Shown here in pieces: positions 54,431 to 62,878 of a stretch of DNA of 64,000 nt. Position 1 is the first letter of the stretch; each line of letters begins with the position of its first letter. The stretch spans positions 3,596,001 to 3,660,000 of the forward strand of contig NZ_CP043473.1 of assembly GCF_008275125.1 (NCBI RefSeq). Reading direction: 5' to 3'. The notes beneath the pieces were generated by a model. The model saw nothing but the letters and a program-made list of their open reading frames with translations. It was not told where the DNA came from and searched no databases. The position numbers were made by a program, and so were the translations under genes. Source of the DNA: Chromobacterium paludis (GTDB lineage Bacteria > Pseudomonadota > Gammaproteobacteria > Burkholderiales > Chromobacteriaceae).

Positions 54431-55780
54431 TCAGACGGCCGGGTCCGCGGAGGCGGCTGCGCTTTCGTTGACCGCTTCGTCCAGCGGCAGGCGGATAGCC
54501 ACCTGGAAGGCGCCGTCTTCGGTGTCAGACAATTCCAGCTTGCCGCCATGCTGCTTGACCACGCGCGAGACGATGGCGAGGCCAAGGCCGCTGCCGCCGT
54601 CGGTGCCGCGGTGTTCGGCCAGCCGCTCGAACGGCGCCAGAGCGGTCTCGCGCAAGGCCGCCGGAATGCCGTCGCCGTGGTCGATCACGCTGAGCACCGC
54701 TTCCTGCGCGATTTTTTCCAGCCGCACCTGGACCGGCGGGCGGCCGTAGCGGCGAGCGTTTTCCAGCAGATTGCTCAACAGCCGCTCCAGCGCCAGCGCG
54801 TCCGCCTGCAGCTCCGGCTCGCCGCGGATGTCCAGCCTCACGTCCATGCCCTCGCGGCGGAAGCGCGACACCACGCTGGCGGCCAGGTCGGCCAGCGCCA
54901 CCGGCACCATCTGGTTGCTTTCCTCGGCGCGGGCGAAGTCGATGAACTGGCGCACGATGCGCGACAGCTCGTCGATGTCGGACAGCATGTCGTGCTGATC
55001 CGAGCTGGCCTCCTGCAATTCCAGCGTCAGCTTCAGCCGGGTCAGCGGCGTGCGCAGATCATGCGACAGGCCGGCCAGCATCAGCCGGCGCTCGCGCGCC
55101 GCGTTGTCCAGGGCCAGGGCCATGCTGTTGAAGTTGTGCGCCAACAACTTGACCTCGCGCGGGCCGCTTTCCGGCACCCGCTGCGGCATGGCGCCGCCGG
55201 CCAGCTGGCGGCTGGCCCGCACCACCTGGCTGATCGGCCTGGTGATGCGCCAGGCGAACAGCGAGGCCAGGATGGTGGCGAACAGCGCGGCCAGCAAGGA
55301 CGCCTGCAGCATGGTGCCTATCATGCGGTCGCGGTAGCGGCCGAACGGAATCACCAGCCAGTAAGGCTGATCCAACACGTGCACATGCACCCACAGCTCG
55401 CCGTGGTCGTCGCGCCGCGCGTAATGGGCCTGGATGGGTTCGTTCAGGTCTTGCGACAGGCGCTGCGCCAGCATGGCGCCGATGTTGGGCAGCTCCGGGG
55501 CGAAGGTTTGGCCGCGGTCCGCGCTGAACGGCAGCAGGCTGGGCAGGCCGGGGCGGTTGTAGTTGAGCAGAAACGCCTGCTTTTCCTCGTCGCTCATGCC
55601 GGTCATCGAATCTTCGAGGAAGGACAGCGTGTCCAGCACCTGGATGTACAGCTGGCGCTCCAGCAGCTTGTGGCGCTCATTGCTGGCCAGCGAGATGGTG
55701 AAAACCTGGGTGACGATCACCACGGTCACCACCAGCAGCGCCAGCCGGAAAAACAGCGAGCCGAACAGCTTGCGTATCAA
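54431..55780 (-). CDS. envZ: EnvZ-like osmosensor histidine kinase
   Basis: The start is TTG at 55780, three bases after the ompR stop, with ribosome site GGGAG six bases before it. The 449-residue kinase has a first membrane helix (about 10-32), a periplasmic sensor, a second helix (about 157-177), HAMP (RITRPISQVVRASRQLAGGA), the H-box LMLAGLSHDLRTPLTRLKLT (His240), N-box LLSNLLENARRYG and G-boxes VIDHGDGIP and GSGLGLAIV. It should phosphorylate the OmpR-like partner and control porin genes in response to osmolarity or pH. Confidence 0.92.
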   Translation of the reverse strand: MIRKLFGSLFFRLALLVVTVVIVTQVFTISLASNERHKLLERQLYIQVLDTLSFLEDSMTGMSDEEKQAFLLNYNRPGLPSLLPFSADRGQTFAPELPNIGAMLAQRLSQDLNEPIQAHYARRDDHGELWVHVHVLDQPYWLVIPFGRYRDRMIGTMLQASLLAALFATILASLFAWRITRPISQVVRASRQLAGGAMPQRVPESGPREVKLLAHNFNSMALALDNAARERRLMLAGLSHDLRTPLTRLKLTLELQEASSDQHDMLSDIDELSRIVRQFIDFARAEESNQMVPVALADLAASVVSRFRREGMDVRLDIRGEPELQADALALERLLSNLLENARRYGRPPVQVRLEKIAQEAVLSVIDHGDGIPAALRETALAPFERLAEHRGTDGGSGLGLAIVSRVVKQHGGKLELSDTEDGAFQVAIRLPLDEAVNESAAASADPAV

Positions 55781-55783
55781 GAC

Positions 55784-56509
55784 TTACTCCCTGGGCGAGC
55801 CGTCTGGCACAAACACATAGCCGTAGCCCCACACGGTCTGGATATAGCGCAGGGGGCTGTCGCCGTTCTCCAGCGCCTTGCGCAGGCGGGAGATGTGCAC
55901 GTCTATGCTGCGGTCCAGCGATTCTCCGTTGCCCTTGCCCAGCGCCAGCTCCATCAGTTGCTCGCGCGTCAGCGGGCGGCGCGGGTGGCTCACCAGCACC
56001 GACAGCACGGCGAATTCCGCGCTGGTCAGCGCCACGGCCTGGCCGGAGCGGCGCAGCTCGCGCTGGCCCAGGTTCAGCGTGAATTCGCCAAACTCGACCA
56101 CGTCGTCGGCATTGTGTTGGGCGGCCAGCGCCGGCGTGGCGTGATGGCGACGCAGCACGGACTGGATGCGCGCGGTCAGCTCGCGCGGGTTGAACGGTTT
56201 GGGCAGATAGTCGTCGGCGCCCATTTCCAGGCCCAGGATGCGGTCGATGTCTTCGCCGCGCGCCGTCAGCATGATCACCGGCAGCGTCTCGCCCTGGGCG
56301 CGCAGGCGGCGCACCACGGCCAGGCCGTCTTCGCCCGGCATCATCACGTCCAGCACGATCAGGTCCGGTCGGTTGCGCGCCAGCTTGCGGTCCAGGTCTT
56401 TCGGATCGGGCAGCGTTTCCACGCTGTAGCCCTGCTGAGTCAGGTAACGGGTCAGCAGTTCGCGCAGCTTGGCATCGTCGTCGACGACCAGGATTTTATT
56501 GTGTTCCAT
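55784..56509 (-). CDS. ompR: OmpR-family response regulator
   Basis: The start at 56509 (MEHNKILVVDDDAKLRELLTR) follows GAAGGAACAGCCC. The 241-residue regulator has an N-terminal receiver with phosphoacceptor Asp54 (LIVLDVMMPGEDG), Lys in DDYLPKPFNP, and a C-terminal winged helix (ALTSAEFAVLSVLVSHPRRP and SIDVHISRLRKALENGDSPL then IQTVWGYGYVFV). The adjacent EnvZ-type kinase and the sequence support OmpR. The two genes form an operon. Confidence 0.93.
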   Translation of the reverse strand: MEHNKILVVDDDAKLRELLTRYLTQQGYSVETLPDPKDLDRKLARNRPDLIVLDVMMPGEDGLAVVRRLRAQGETLPVIMLTARGEDIDRILGLEMGADDYLPKPFNPRELTARIQSVLRRHHATPALAAQHNADDVVEFGEFTLNLGQRELRRSGQAVALTSAEFAVLSVLVSHPRRPLTREQLMELALGKGNGESLDRSIDVHISRLRKALENGDSPLRYIQTVWGYGYVFVPDGSPRE

Positions 56510-56943
56510 GGGCTGTTCCTTCAGGGTTCCGGTTGGCAGCTTAAGCGCAGGCGCGCGGGCGCTGTCCCGGCTTGTTTGTACAGATGTTAAGTCGGCGCGT
56601 CGCGCCACAGTCCTTAACAATTGTGAGGCCTCGGTTGATGTCTGAGCAAATGCTTGTGCTTAGGCTTGTAACAAGGCTGAGAGGCGCGGCTGCCGGCCGC
56701 TTCGTGTAAGCGGGCCGGCAGGCCGCGACGTTGTTGTCTGAAAAGCCTTTTTCATCGCCGCGCGGATGTGCCAAACGCCCATGCCGCGACGGCCACTTCC
56801 CCTACTGCGCTGCATCAGCAATTGGACGCGGCCGCAAAGACTTTGAACAAGCAGTGAAAGGCGGGCGACTGGCGCTCGCCGCATTATCGGAACCTGGCGG
56901 CGCAAAGCTGCCCTATGGTTCGCGTACCGGGTAAAATGGCGAC
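56510..56943. promoter_or_regulatory. Intergenic region between ompR and a secreted protein gene
   Basis: This 434-base gap shows no convincing gene. A long hairpin (GCCGGCC, GCTT, loop, AAGC, GGCCGGC with one bulge, 56692-56719) lies in the middle. On the right TAAAAT at 56932-56937 is a good -10 box only seven bases before the ATG at 56944, which suggests a leaderless message, similar to waaC. Confidence 0.45.
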
Positions 56944-57285
56944 ATGAAACAGTTTCTGATCATTCTGCTGAGCGGCGGCTTGTTGATGGCACAGGCGGCC
57001 TGGGCGCGCCCGCCGAAGGCGCCGCCGCCGCATGACAGAATGGTGTGGAGCCAGATGCAACGCCGCGCCGCCTGCGGTGAAAGCCTGGACTGCAAGGAAG
57101 CGCGCCGGCTGAGACAGCTGCAGTTGCGCGAGGCCGAGCGCAACGGCGACGGCGGCTTCGATCCCGCGCGCGGCCGCTTCCGCATGCCCCCTCCTCCCGA
57201 GGGCCATCCGCAAACCATACCCAACAATCCCAATTTTTGGCAGGATAAGCATAAGCAGGAGCTGGAGCACAACCAGTCCGAATAA
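56944..57285 (+). CDS. Secreted proline-rich small protein, function unknown
   Basis: The 113-residue protein has a signal peptide (FLIILLSGGLLMAQAAWA). The mature part contains two cysteines (RAACGESLDCKEARRLRQ), a charged helix and a Pro-rich end. I do not recognise the family. A -10 like TAAAAT lies immediately upstream, and no ribosome site is seen, consistent with leaderless translation. A second, cysteine-rich secreted protein gene follows 77 bases later. Confidence 0.7.
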   Translation: MKQFLIILLSGGLLMAQAAWARPPKAPPPHDRMVWSQMQRRAACGESLDCKEARRLRQLQLREAERNGDGGFDPARGRFRMPPPPEGHPQTIPNNPNFWQDKHKQELEHNQSE

Positions 57286-57362
57286 AACCGCGGGCCGCGT
57301 AGCACGCGCCATGCCGCTGCATGGCTGCCCACTCGCCGGCCGATCGGAAAAGGATCGCCGTG

Positions 57363-57812
57363 ATGAAGCCGCAGGGGAACGCCAGTTGGTGGAAAGATTC
57401 GCGGGCCGCGATGATGCTGTCGCTTGGCCTGCTGTGCGGGCAGGCGCCCGCCGCCGCGGAAGGGGATTGCAGCCAGGCCATCGCGCCGCAACGCTGCCAG
57501 CTGTACCGCCAGGGCGCGCTCAGTTGCCAGGATCTGGACTCGGCGCGCCGGCGCGATTGTCTCGCCTACTACACGCCTCCTTTGAACTGCCAGCGGCAAC
57601 GCGACGCCAAGCGCTGCGAAGCGCTGGTCGCCGCGCAGGCCTCTTGCGAGGGCGCGGTTGGCCAAGCCAGGCGGCAATGCGTCAATGAACGGCTGCCCGG
57701 CGCCGACTGCGCGCGCAAGCCGCCGCCTTGCCAGCCGCAGGACGAGCGCTGCGATGGCGATAGGCGGCGCGATGCGGGTTGGTGTCAGCCGCCCGTGCTG
57801 CTGGGAGACTGA
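57363..57812 (+). CDS. Secreted cysteine-rich protein, function unknown
   Basis: The start at 57363 (MKPQGNASWWKDSRAAMMLS) follows AAAGGATCG. After a signal peptide (LSLGLLCGQAPAAAEG) the 115-residue mature protein has about a dozen cysteines, in phrases such as CSQAIAPQRCQLYRQGALSC and CEGAVGQARRQCVNERL and CQPQDERCDG, likely several disulfides. No family is recognised. It converges with the quinone oxidoreductase gene, whose stop is 8 bases away. Confidence 0.7.
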   Translation: MKPQGNASWWKDSRAAMMLSLGLLCGQAPAAAEGDCSQAIAPQRCQLYRQGALSCQDLDSARRRDCLAYYTPPLNCQRQRDAKRCEALVAAQASCEGAVGQARRQCVNERLPGADCARKPPPCQPQDERCDGDRRRDAGWCQPPVLLGD

Positions 57813-57819
57813 GGCCGGC

Positions 57820-58794
57820 TCAAGGCAGCAGAATCACCGAGCCGGTGGTGAGGCGCGCCTCCAGGTCTCGGTGCGCCTGCGCCGCCTCCGCCAGCGGATA
57901 GCGATGCGAAGGCGAGAGCCGGATCGTGCCGTCCTGCAAGCGGCGGAACAGGGCCGCCGATGAGGCCTCCAGCTCGGCGCGCGTGGCGATGTAGTCGCCC
58001 AGCCGGGGCCGGGTCAGGAACAGCGAGCCGCGGCGGGTCAGTTCCAGCGGCGCCACCGCCGGCACGGCGCCGGACGCGTTGCCGAAGCTTACCATCATGC
58101 CGCGCGGGGCCAGGCTGTCCAGAGACGACTCGAAAGTATCCTTGCCGACGGAGTCGAACACGACCGGCACGCCCCGGCCGCCGGTGATCTCGCGCACGCG
58201 CTGCGCCACGTTTTCCTCACGATACAAAATCACATGGGCCGCGCCCAGGCGGCGGGCAATGTCGGCCTTGGCGGCGGAACCGACGGTGGCGATGACGTGG
58301 ACTCCCAGCGCGGATAGCCATTGCAGCGCGATCTGCCCGACGCCGCCTGCGGCGGCATGCCACAGCACGGTCTGTCCCGGCTGCACCGGAAACGCGCGCT
58401 GCACCAGATATTCCACAGTCATGCCTTGCAGCATGGCGCAGGCTGCGGTTTCGTCCGACACGCCATCAGGCAGCTTGACCAGGTGTTCGGCGCCGATCAG
58501 CCGTTCGGCGGCGTAGGCGCCCAGCGGGCCGCTGGCATAGGCTACGCGGTCGCCTGGATGCAAGCCGGTCACGCCTGCGCCCACCGCCTCCACCACGCCG
58601 GCCGCCTCGCTGCCCAGACCGCTGGGCAGCGCCAGCGGGTACAGGCCGCTGCGTTGATAGGTATCGATGAAGTTGACGCCGATGGCGGTGTGGCGCAGCC
58701 GCACTTCGCCAGGCCCCGGGTTGCCGATCCCGGCGCTTTCCAGCCGCAGCACTTCCGGTCCGCCGGTAGCGTCGAAAACGATTCTCTGGCCCAT
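57820..58794 (-). CDS. Zinc-independent quinone oxidoreductase
   Basis: The 324-residue protein starts QRIVFDATGGPEVLRLESAG and has GVNFIDTYQRSGLYPLALPS, GSEAAGVVEAVGAGVTGLHPGD and the NADPH loop VLWHAAAGGVGQIALQWLSALG (AAGGVG). These match the QorA group of medium-chain dehydrogenases, which lack the catalytic zinc and reduce quinones with NADPH. It is a single leftward gene. Confidence 0.92.
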   Translation of the reverse strand: MGQRIVFDATGGPEVLRLESAGIGNPGPGEVRLRHTAIGVNFIDTYQRSGLYPLALPSGLGSEAAGVVEAVGAGVTGLHPGDRVAYASGPLGAYAAERLIGAEHLVKLPDGVSDETAACAMLQGMTVEYLVQRAFPVQPGQTVLWHAAAGGVGQIALQWLSALGVHVIATVGSAAKADIARRLGAAHVILYREENVAQRVREITGGRGVPVVFDSVGKDTFESSLDSLAPRGMMVSFGNASGAVPAVAPLELTRRGSLFLTRPRLGDYIATRAELEASSAALFRRLQDGTIRLSPSHRYPLAEAAQAHRDLEARLTTGSVILLP

Positions 58795-58872
58795 GGCTTG
58801 CTCCTAGAAAAATGACGTTTCAGTGTGGCCGTCCGCGCCGCCGCCGGCAAGCCGGCAGGGCTGAACGGGGTG

Positions 58873-59454
58873 TCAAGACGCGCTGGACAATTGCGCGCGC
58901 CCCCATTCCACCACCGCCGGCAATACCTTGGGCCAGTTGTTCAGCCTGTGGTCGTCGCCGTTGAATACGGACTGGCGGCTGCCGGGGTAGTGGCACGCGG
59001 CCTCCCGCCAGTCCAGCACCTCATCGCGGCTGCCCAGCAGCAGCCAGTGCCTTCCGGGAGAGGGCTTGGCCACGCGCAGGGCCAGCAAGGCTTGCAGATC
59101 GGCCTCGCCTAGGGTGTAGACCTCGCCGGTGTAAGGATTGGTCTGCTCGCCGGCGAAGCGCGCCAGATCGCGGTCCGGGCGCACGGCAGGATTGATCAGC
59201 GCGGCGGGGCGGCCATGGCGCTCCGCCAGGCAGGTGGCGTAAAAGCCTCCCAGCGAGCTGCCGATCAGCAGCGTTTGCGGCGGCAAAGTCCGCAGCAGCG
59301 TCTCGGCTTGCATGATCGCCTCGGCTGGGTGCGGCGATAGCCGCGGACAGTGCAGCGCGACGTCAGGCGCATGCCGGCCCAGCCAGGCCGCGGTTTCTCC
59401 AGCCTTCAAGGATTGGGGACCGGAGTTGAAGCCGTGTAGATAGACGATATGCAT
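58873..59454 (-). CDS. YqiA/YcfP-type alpha/beta hydrolase
   Basis: The 193-residue protein opens HIVYLHGFNSGPQSLKAGET and has the nucleophile elbow LLIGSSLGGFYATCLAERHG (GSSLGG), PAALINPAVRPDRDL, and late acid/His elements LLLGSRDEVLDWREA and FNGDDHRLNNW. This fits the UPF0227/YqiA family of small esterases. The ester substrate is unknown. It precedes the quinone oxidoreductase gene on the same strand with about 80 bases between. Confidence 0.88.
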   Translation of the reverse strand: MHIVYLHGFNSGPQSLKAGETAAWLGRHAPDVALHCPRLSPHPAEAIMQAETLLRTLPPQTLLIGSSLGGFYATCLAERHGRPAALINPAVRPDRDLARFAGEQTNPYTGEVYTLGEADLQALLALRVAKPSPGRHWLLLGSRDEVLDWREAACHYPGSRQSVFNGDDHRLNNWPKVLPAVVEWGRAQLSSAS

Positions 59455-59632
59455 GACAAGTTCCGCCGAGGAAAGTCAAAGATGGTAAGCCTCTTGCAAG
59501 CCATTGTCAGCGTGAAGGGGCATGTTGTTAATATGGAGTAAAAACTCCTTTCTAATGGTTTCCTACCATTGTCATGGCGTTGAGAGTGATGCTGAAATAT
59601 GCGCCAAAAATATCAATATGAGGAGAAGCCAC

Positions 59633-60040
59633 ATGAATAAACTGATTGCCGGCGGCAACACCGCCACGCCGCATTCGCTGGAAAGCCTGATCATTGCTTG
59701 CGGTTATTTGCAGCACAGCGCCCAGTTGTTCGCCGACGACATCGATGCCGATACGGCCTTGATCCGCTCCGGTTTTTGCCCGCGCCATCAGGTGCAGCTG
59801 GATGCGCAGGGCTGCATGCGGGCTTTCCCGGACGTGCATGAGGAAGTGAATGCCTTGCTGCGCGACAGCCACACCCTGCGTTTCGCCCTGCACGAGATGT
59901 TGATGCAGTTTGGCCCGGCCGTGTGCAACGAATCGCTGGCGCGCATTCTGTTGCAGGGGGTGCGCTCCTTGCCGGAATGGCTGCAAGTCTGCCGCTCTCT
60001 GGCCGAGCTGGGACGCGGGCCGGTGAAGGTGGCCGCCTGA
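59633..60040 (+). CDS. Hypothetical protein of 135 residues
   Basis: The ATG at 59633 has ribosome site GAGGAGAAGCC; earlier in-frame codons are AT-rich leader. The protein is soluble, acidic and helical, with cysteines at IIACGYLQ, SGFCPRHQ, AQGCMRAF, PAVCNESL and LQVCRSLA. I do not recognise the family. The leader contains a short GGAGT/ACTCC hairpin (59535-59548). It lies just upstream of ohrR on the same strand, but the ohrR operator between them suggests a separate promoter for ohrR. Confidence 0.65.
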   Translation: MNKLIAGGNTATPHSLESLIIACGYLQHSAQLFADDIDADTALIRSGFCPRHQVQLDAQGCMRAFPDVHEEVNALLRDSHTLRFALHEMLMQFGPAVCNESLARILLQGVRSLPEWLQVCRSLAELGRGPVKVAA

Positions 60041-60096
60041 TTCGATGCCGCCGCGCGTCCGGCGGCGTCGATTTTTGGGTGAAATAGCTTGCAATT

Positions 60097-60112
60097 AAAT
60101 AGTGTACTATTT
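60097..60112. promoter_or_regulatory. OhrR operator candidate before ohrR
   Basis: AAATAGTGTACTATTT is an almost perfect palindrome 11 bases before the ohrR ATG. A near copy lies before ohr (60601-60615); both share ATAGyGTrCTATTTA. Confidence 0.65.
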
Positions 60113-60123
60113 ATCATGCGGAC

Positions 60124-60576
60124 ATGACTCATCTTGACCCATGCCCGACCCCGGACCAAATGCTGCAGTTGGACAGTCAGCTGTGTTTCGCCTTGTACTC
60201 CGCCTCTCTGGCGATGAACAAGGTTTACCGCGACAGCCTGAAGCCGCTGGGCATCACCTATCCGCAATATCTGGTATTGCTGGTGCTATGGGAACAGGAC
60301 CAGCGCTCGGTATCAGATATTGGCGACAGGCTGTTTCTGGACTCCGCCACGCTGACGCCGTTGTTGAAGCGCATGGAGGCTGCCGGTTGGGTATCGCGGC
60401 AGCGGCTGGCCAGTGATGAGCGGGTCGTGGTGGTGGCGCTGACCGAAGCGGGGCGCGCCCTGCGCAGGCAAGCCGAACAGATTCCGGTGCAGCTGGTGTG
60501 CCGCAGCGGACTGGAGATAGACGAGATTGCGCGTTTGCGCCAGAGTCTGTGCGATCTGCGCGACCGCCTGCTGTAG
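60124..60576 (+). CDS. ohrR: Organic-peroxide sensing MarR-family repressor OhrR
   Basis: The 150-residue protein has [20 protein letters not shown] with the reactive Cys21, [15 protein letters not shown], and the winged helix [20 protein letters not shown]. Cys126 in the C-terminal helix sits where the resolving cysteine of two-Cys OhrR proteins (Xanthomonas Cys22/Cys127) lies. It represses its own gene and ohr until oxidised by organic hydroperoxides. The ohr gene follows on the same strand. Confidence 0.92.
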   Translation: MTHLDPCPTPDQMLQLDSQLCFALYSASLAMNKVYRDSLKPLGITYPQYLVLLVLWEQDQRSVSDIGDRLFLDSATLTPLLKRMEAAGWVSRQRLASDERVVVVALTEAGRALRRQAEQIPVQLVCRSGLEIDEIARLRQSLCDLRDRLL

Positions 60577-60600
60577 AGCCCTGGCGGTTTTTTTTAAAAT

Positions 60601-60615
60601 ATAGCGTGCTATTTA
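60601..60615. promoter_or_regulatory. OhrR operator candidate before ohr
   Basis: ATAGCGTGCTATTTA shares 13 of 15 positions with the site before ohrR and lies about 50 bases before the ohr ATG in an AT-rich stretch. Confidence 0.65.
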
Positions 60616-60663
60616 ATAGTAAACAATTTCTCGCCTCGGGCGGGATGTCTCAGGAGCTGCAAA

Positions 60664-61092
60664 ATGAATCCTCTGCAAAAAGTGCTGTACACCGCCGAAG
60701 CCACCGCCACGGGGGGCCGTGATGGACGGGCGGAGTCCAGCGATAAGGCGCTGCAAGTCAAATTGAGCACGCCGCGCGAATTGGGCGGGCTGGGCGGCGA
60801 GGGCACCAATCCGGAGCAGCTGTTCGCCGCGGGCTATTCCGCCTGTTTCATCGGCGCGCTGAAGGTAGCCGCACAGCAAGCCGGCGTTCGCTTGCCGGCC
60901 GAGGTGGCGGTGAGAGGGCAGGTTTCCATCGGGCCGATCGCCCATGGTTTCGGCATTGCCGCCAAGCTGGCGGTGTCGTTGCCGGGCTTGGAGCGCGAGA
61001 CTGCCTTGAAGCTGATCGACAGCGCGCACGGCATCTGCCCGTATTCCAATGCCACGCGCGGCAATATCGAAGTGGAGCTGAGTCTGCTTTAA
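60664..61092 (+). CDS. ohr: Organic hydroperoxide resistance protein
   Basis: The 142-residue OsmC/Ohr protein has [19 protein letters not shown] with catalytic Cys61, [17 protein letters not shown] with Cys125, and the Arg19 loop (GGRDGRAES). Ohr reduces organic and lipid hydroperoxides with the two-cysteine mechanism using lipoylated proteins as reductant. A ribosome site CAGGAG precedes the ATG. Its position after ohrR and the shared operators support joint control; in C. violaceum this pair is known to be peroxide inducible. A short dispersed repeat begins at its stop. Confidence 0.93.
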   Translation: MNPLQKVLYTAEATATGGRDGRAESSDKALQVKLSTPRELGGLGGEGTNPEQLFAAGYSACFIGALKVAAQQAGVRLPAEVAVRGQVSIGPIAHGFGIAAKLAVSLPGLERETALKLIDSAHGICPYSNATRGNIEVELSLL

Positions 61093-61125
61093 AACCCGCT
61101 AACCCGACCCCTGATCTTGCGTTGC
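61090..61125 (+). repeat. Dispersed repeat copy 2 at the ohr stop
   Basis: TAAAACCCGCTAACCCGACC continues as CCTGATCTTGCGTTGC, the counterpart of the stretch at the waaA stop (51282-51315). Confidence 0.55.
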
Positions 61126-61220
61126 CTCACCTGGCCGTATGATGTGACTGCCTACTTAGGCAGGCTTTGGCTCAGGCGCGCTAACGACTGAGTTAGCGAC
61201 TTTTGACCCTGCGCTCGATG

Positions 61221-61258
61221 CAAAACGCGCCGCTCCTGGATAAGGGCGGCGCGTTTTG
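61221..61258. terminator. Bidirectional terminator between ohr and a diguanylate cyclase gene
   Basis: CAAAACGCGCCGC/GCGGCGCGTTTTG is a perfect 13-bp stem with flanking A and T runs, fit to end transcription from both sides. Two smaller hairpins lie just before it (CTGCCTA/TAGGCAG and CGCTAAC/GTTAGCG, about 61152-61199). Confidence 0.85.
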
Positions 61259-61273
61259 GCTGGGAAGAGACAA

Positions 61274-62791
61274 TCAATTCACGGCTTCGGACTGGCGGCT
61301 GGGCGATTGCTTGTTGCCGTACATCTTGCGGTCGGCTACCGCCAGCAGCTCGTCTATCAATAGGCCGTCTTCGGGGTAATAGGCAGTGCCGATGCTGACA
61401 CCCACCATGACGCGGTGATGATCGACCTGATAGGGCTGGTGAATGGCCTGCTTCAAGCGCTCGACCACTTTGTCCGCCTCGCGGTTCGATTCGACATCTT
61501 CCATCAGGATGACGAATTCATCGCCGCCTATGCGCGCCACGGTATCTTCGTCGCGCACCACTTCGCGGATGCGGGCGGCAATCAGCTGCAGCACCCGGTC
61601 CCCCACCACGTGGCCGTAAGTGTCGTTGACCGGCTTGAAGCGATCCAGGTCCAGGAACAGCAAGGCCAGGCGCTTGCCGTTGCGGTCCACGCGGCTGATG
61701 GCGTGCTGTAGCCTGTCATAGAACAAGTTGCGGTTGGCCAGGCCGGTGAGTCTGTCGTGGTTGGCCAGGTGAAACAACTGGTTTTCGCGCTGGCGGCGCA
61801 GATTGCTGCTGCGCACGAAACTGTAGCCGGCAGCGGCGAGGCCGATGCCTAGCAGCAGGCACAGCATCAGCCAGACCGACCACTCGAACAGGCCGATCTG
61901 CGCCCAACCTTGCTGCCAACGCAGGGTCAGGATCAGCGGCTGGTTGCTGCCGCCCAGTTGCTGGGTCGCCTCCAGCTTGGGGAACAGCAGCCGCTCCATC
62001 GCGCTGGCGTGATCCGCGCCGAGGCGCAGGGCCAAGCCGTCTGGCGGCGGCTGCGGGTCGTCGCGGTGACGGATGCTTAGCTCCATGCCTATGGGCAAGT
62101 TCAGATCGCTTGGCAGCAGGGAGTCGGCCCGGATGAACAGCAGGGCGAAGTGCTTGGGCAGCAGGTCCTGCACGCCGCCGGACTGGCGGGTATCGATGCC
62201 GCGCAGCAGCGCATAGGCAGTCTGGCCTTGAGGCACGTTCAACTGGCGGGACAGGGTGGTGCGGCCGCTGTTCATCGTTTCGTCCAGCGCGTCGCGCAGC
62301 TGGGATTGCTGCCATGCATCCCAGCCCACCAATTGCAGATTAGCCGTGGATTGCGGCTCGGCGAACATCAGCGGGAAGTACGCCTCCTGGCCCGGAGCTG
62401 GCTTTTCCCCGCCCTGAAAGGCGTGCAGCCGGTACGCGCGGCCATATTCGCGGCGCAGCCGCTGTTCATAATCGGCCTGCTGGCTGACCGGCACGCGTTC
62501 GAGGTGGGCGAGGGCGATGATTTGCGGATAACGGCGCAGCAATTGCAGCACGAAGGGGTGTTTTTGCCGGGTTTCGCCGCCATGGTCCAGCGCGCTGAAG
62601 GTGGCATAGCTGTCGAGCACGGTTTCATTGGTCAGCTGACGCTGTTTCAACTGCTCGGTCACTTGCTGCAACTGGCTGTTGAATTGCTGCTCGGCGCCCA
62701 ATAGGGTGCGGCTGGCGATGGACAACGCGGCGAGCGCGCTGAGCATCAGCCATAGAGCTATGCAACCAGCATAAACCAGTCTTGCTTGCAT
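61274..62791 (-). CDS. Membrane diguanylate cyclase with large periplasmic sensor
   Basis: The 505-residue protein has membrane helices near residues 8-27 and 305-330 enclosing a periplasmic domain of about 275 residues of CHASE-like appearance (LERVPVSQQADYEQRLRREYGR). The cytoplasmic GGDEF domain has DRLTGLANRNLFYDRL, LFLDLDRFKPVNDTYGH and ARIGGDEFVILMED, with I-site RDED five residues earlier. It makes c-di-GMP in response to an unknown periplasmic signal. The gene converges on ohr, from which a terminator separates it. Confidence 0.92.
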   Translation of the reverse strand: MQARLVYAGCIALWLMLSALAALSIASRTLLGAEQQFNSQLQQVTEQLKQRQLTNETVLDSYATFSALDHGGETRQKHPFVLQLLRRYPQIIALAHLERVPVSQQADYEQRLRREYGRAYRLHAFQGGEKPAPGQEAYFPLMFAEPQSTANLQLVGWDAWQQSQLRDALDETMNSGRTTLSRQLNVPQGQTAYALLRGIDTRQSGGVQDLLPKHFALLFIRADSLLPSDLNLPIGMELSIRHRDDPQPPPDGLALRLGADHASAMERLLFPKLEATQQLGGSNQPLILTLRWQQGWAQIGLFEWSVWLMLCLLLGIGLAAAGYSFVRSSNLRRQRENQLFHLANHDRLTGLANRNLFYDRLQHAISRVDRNGKRLALLFLDLDRFKPVNDTYGHVVGDRVLQLIAARIREVVRDEDTVARIGGDEFVILMEDVESNREADKVVERLKQAIHQPYQVDHHRVMVGVSIGTAYYPEDGLLIDELLAVADRKMYGNKQSPSRQSEAVN

Positions 62792-62878
62792 GTTAAAACC
62801 ATCGACATAAATTCGGCAATGACTGATTCTATAAGAAGGGAGGTCTATTTTTTAGCAATAAATCAGGGAAAGCGCGGT

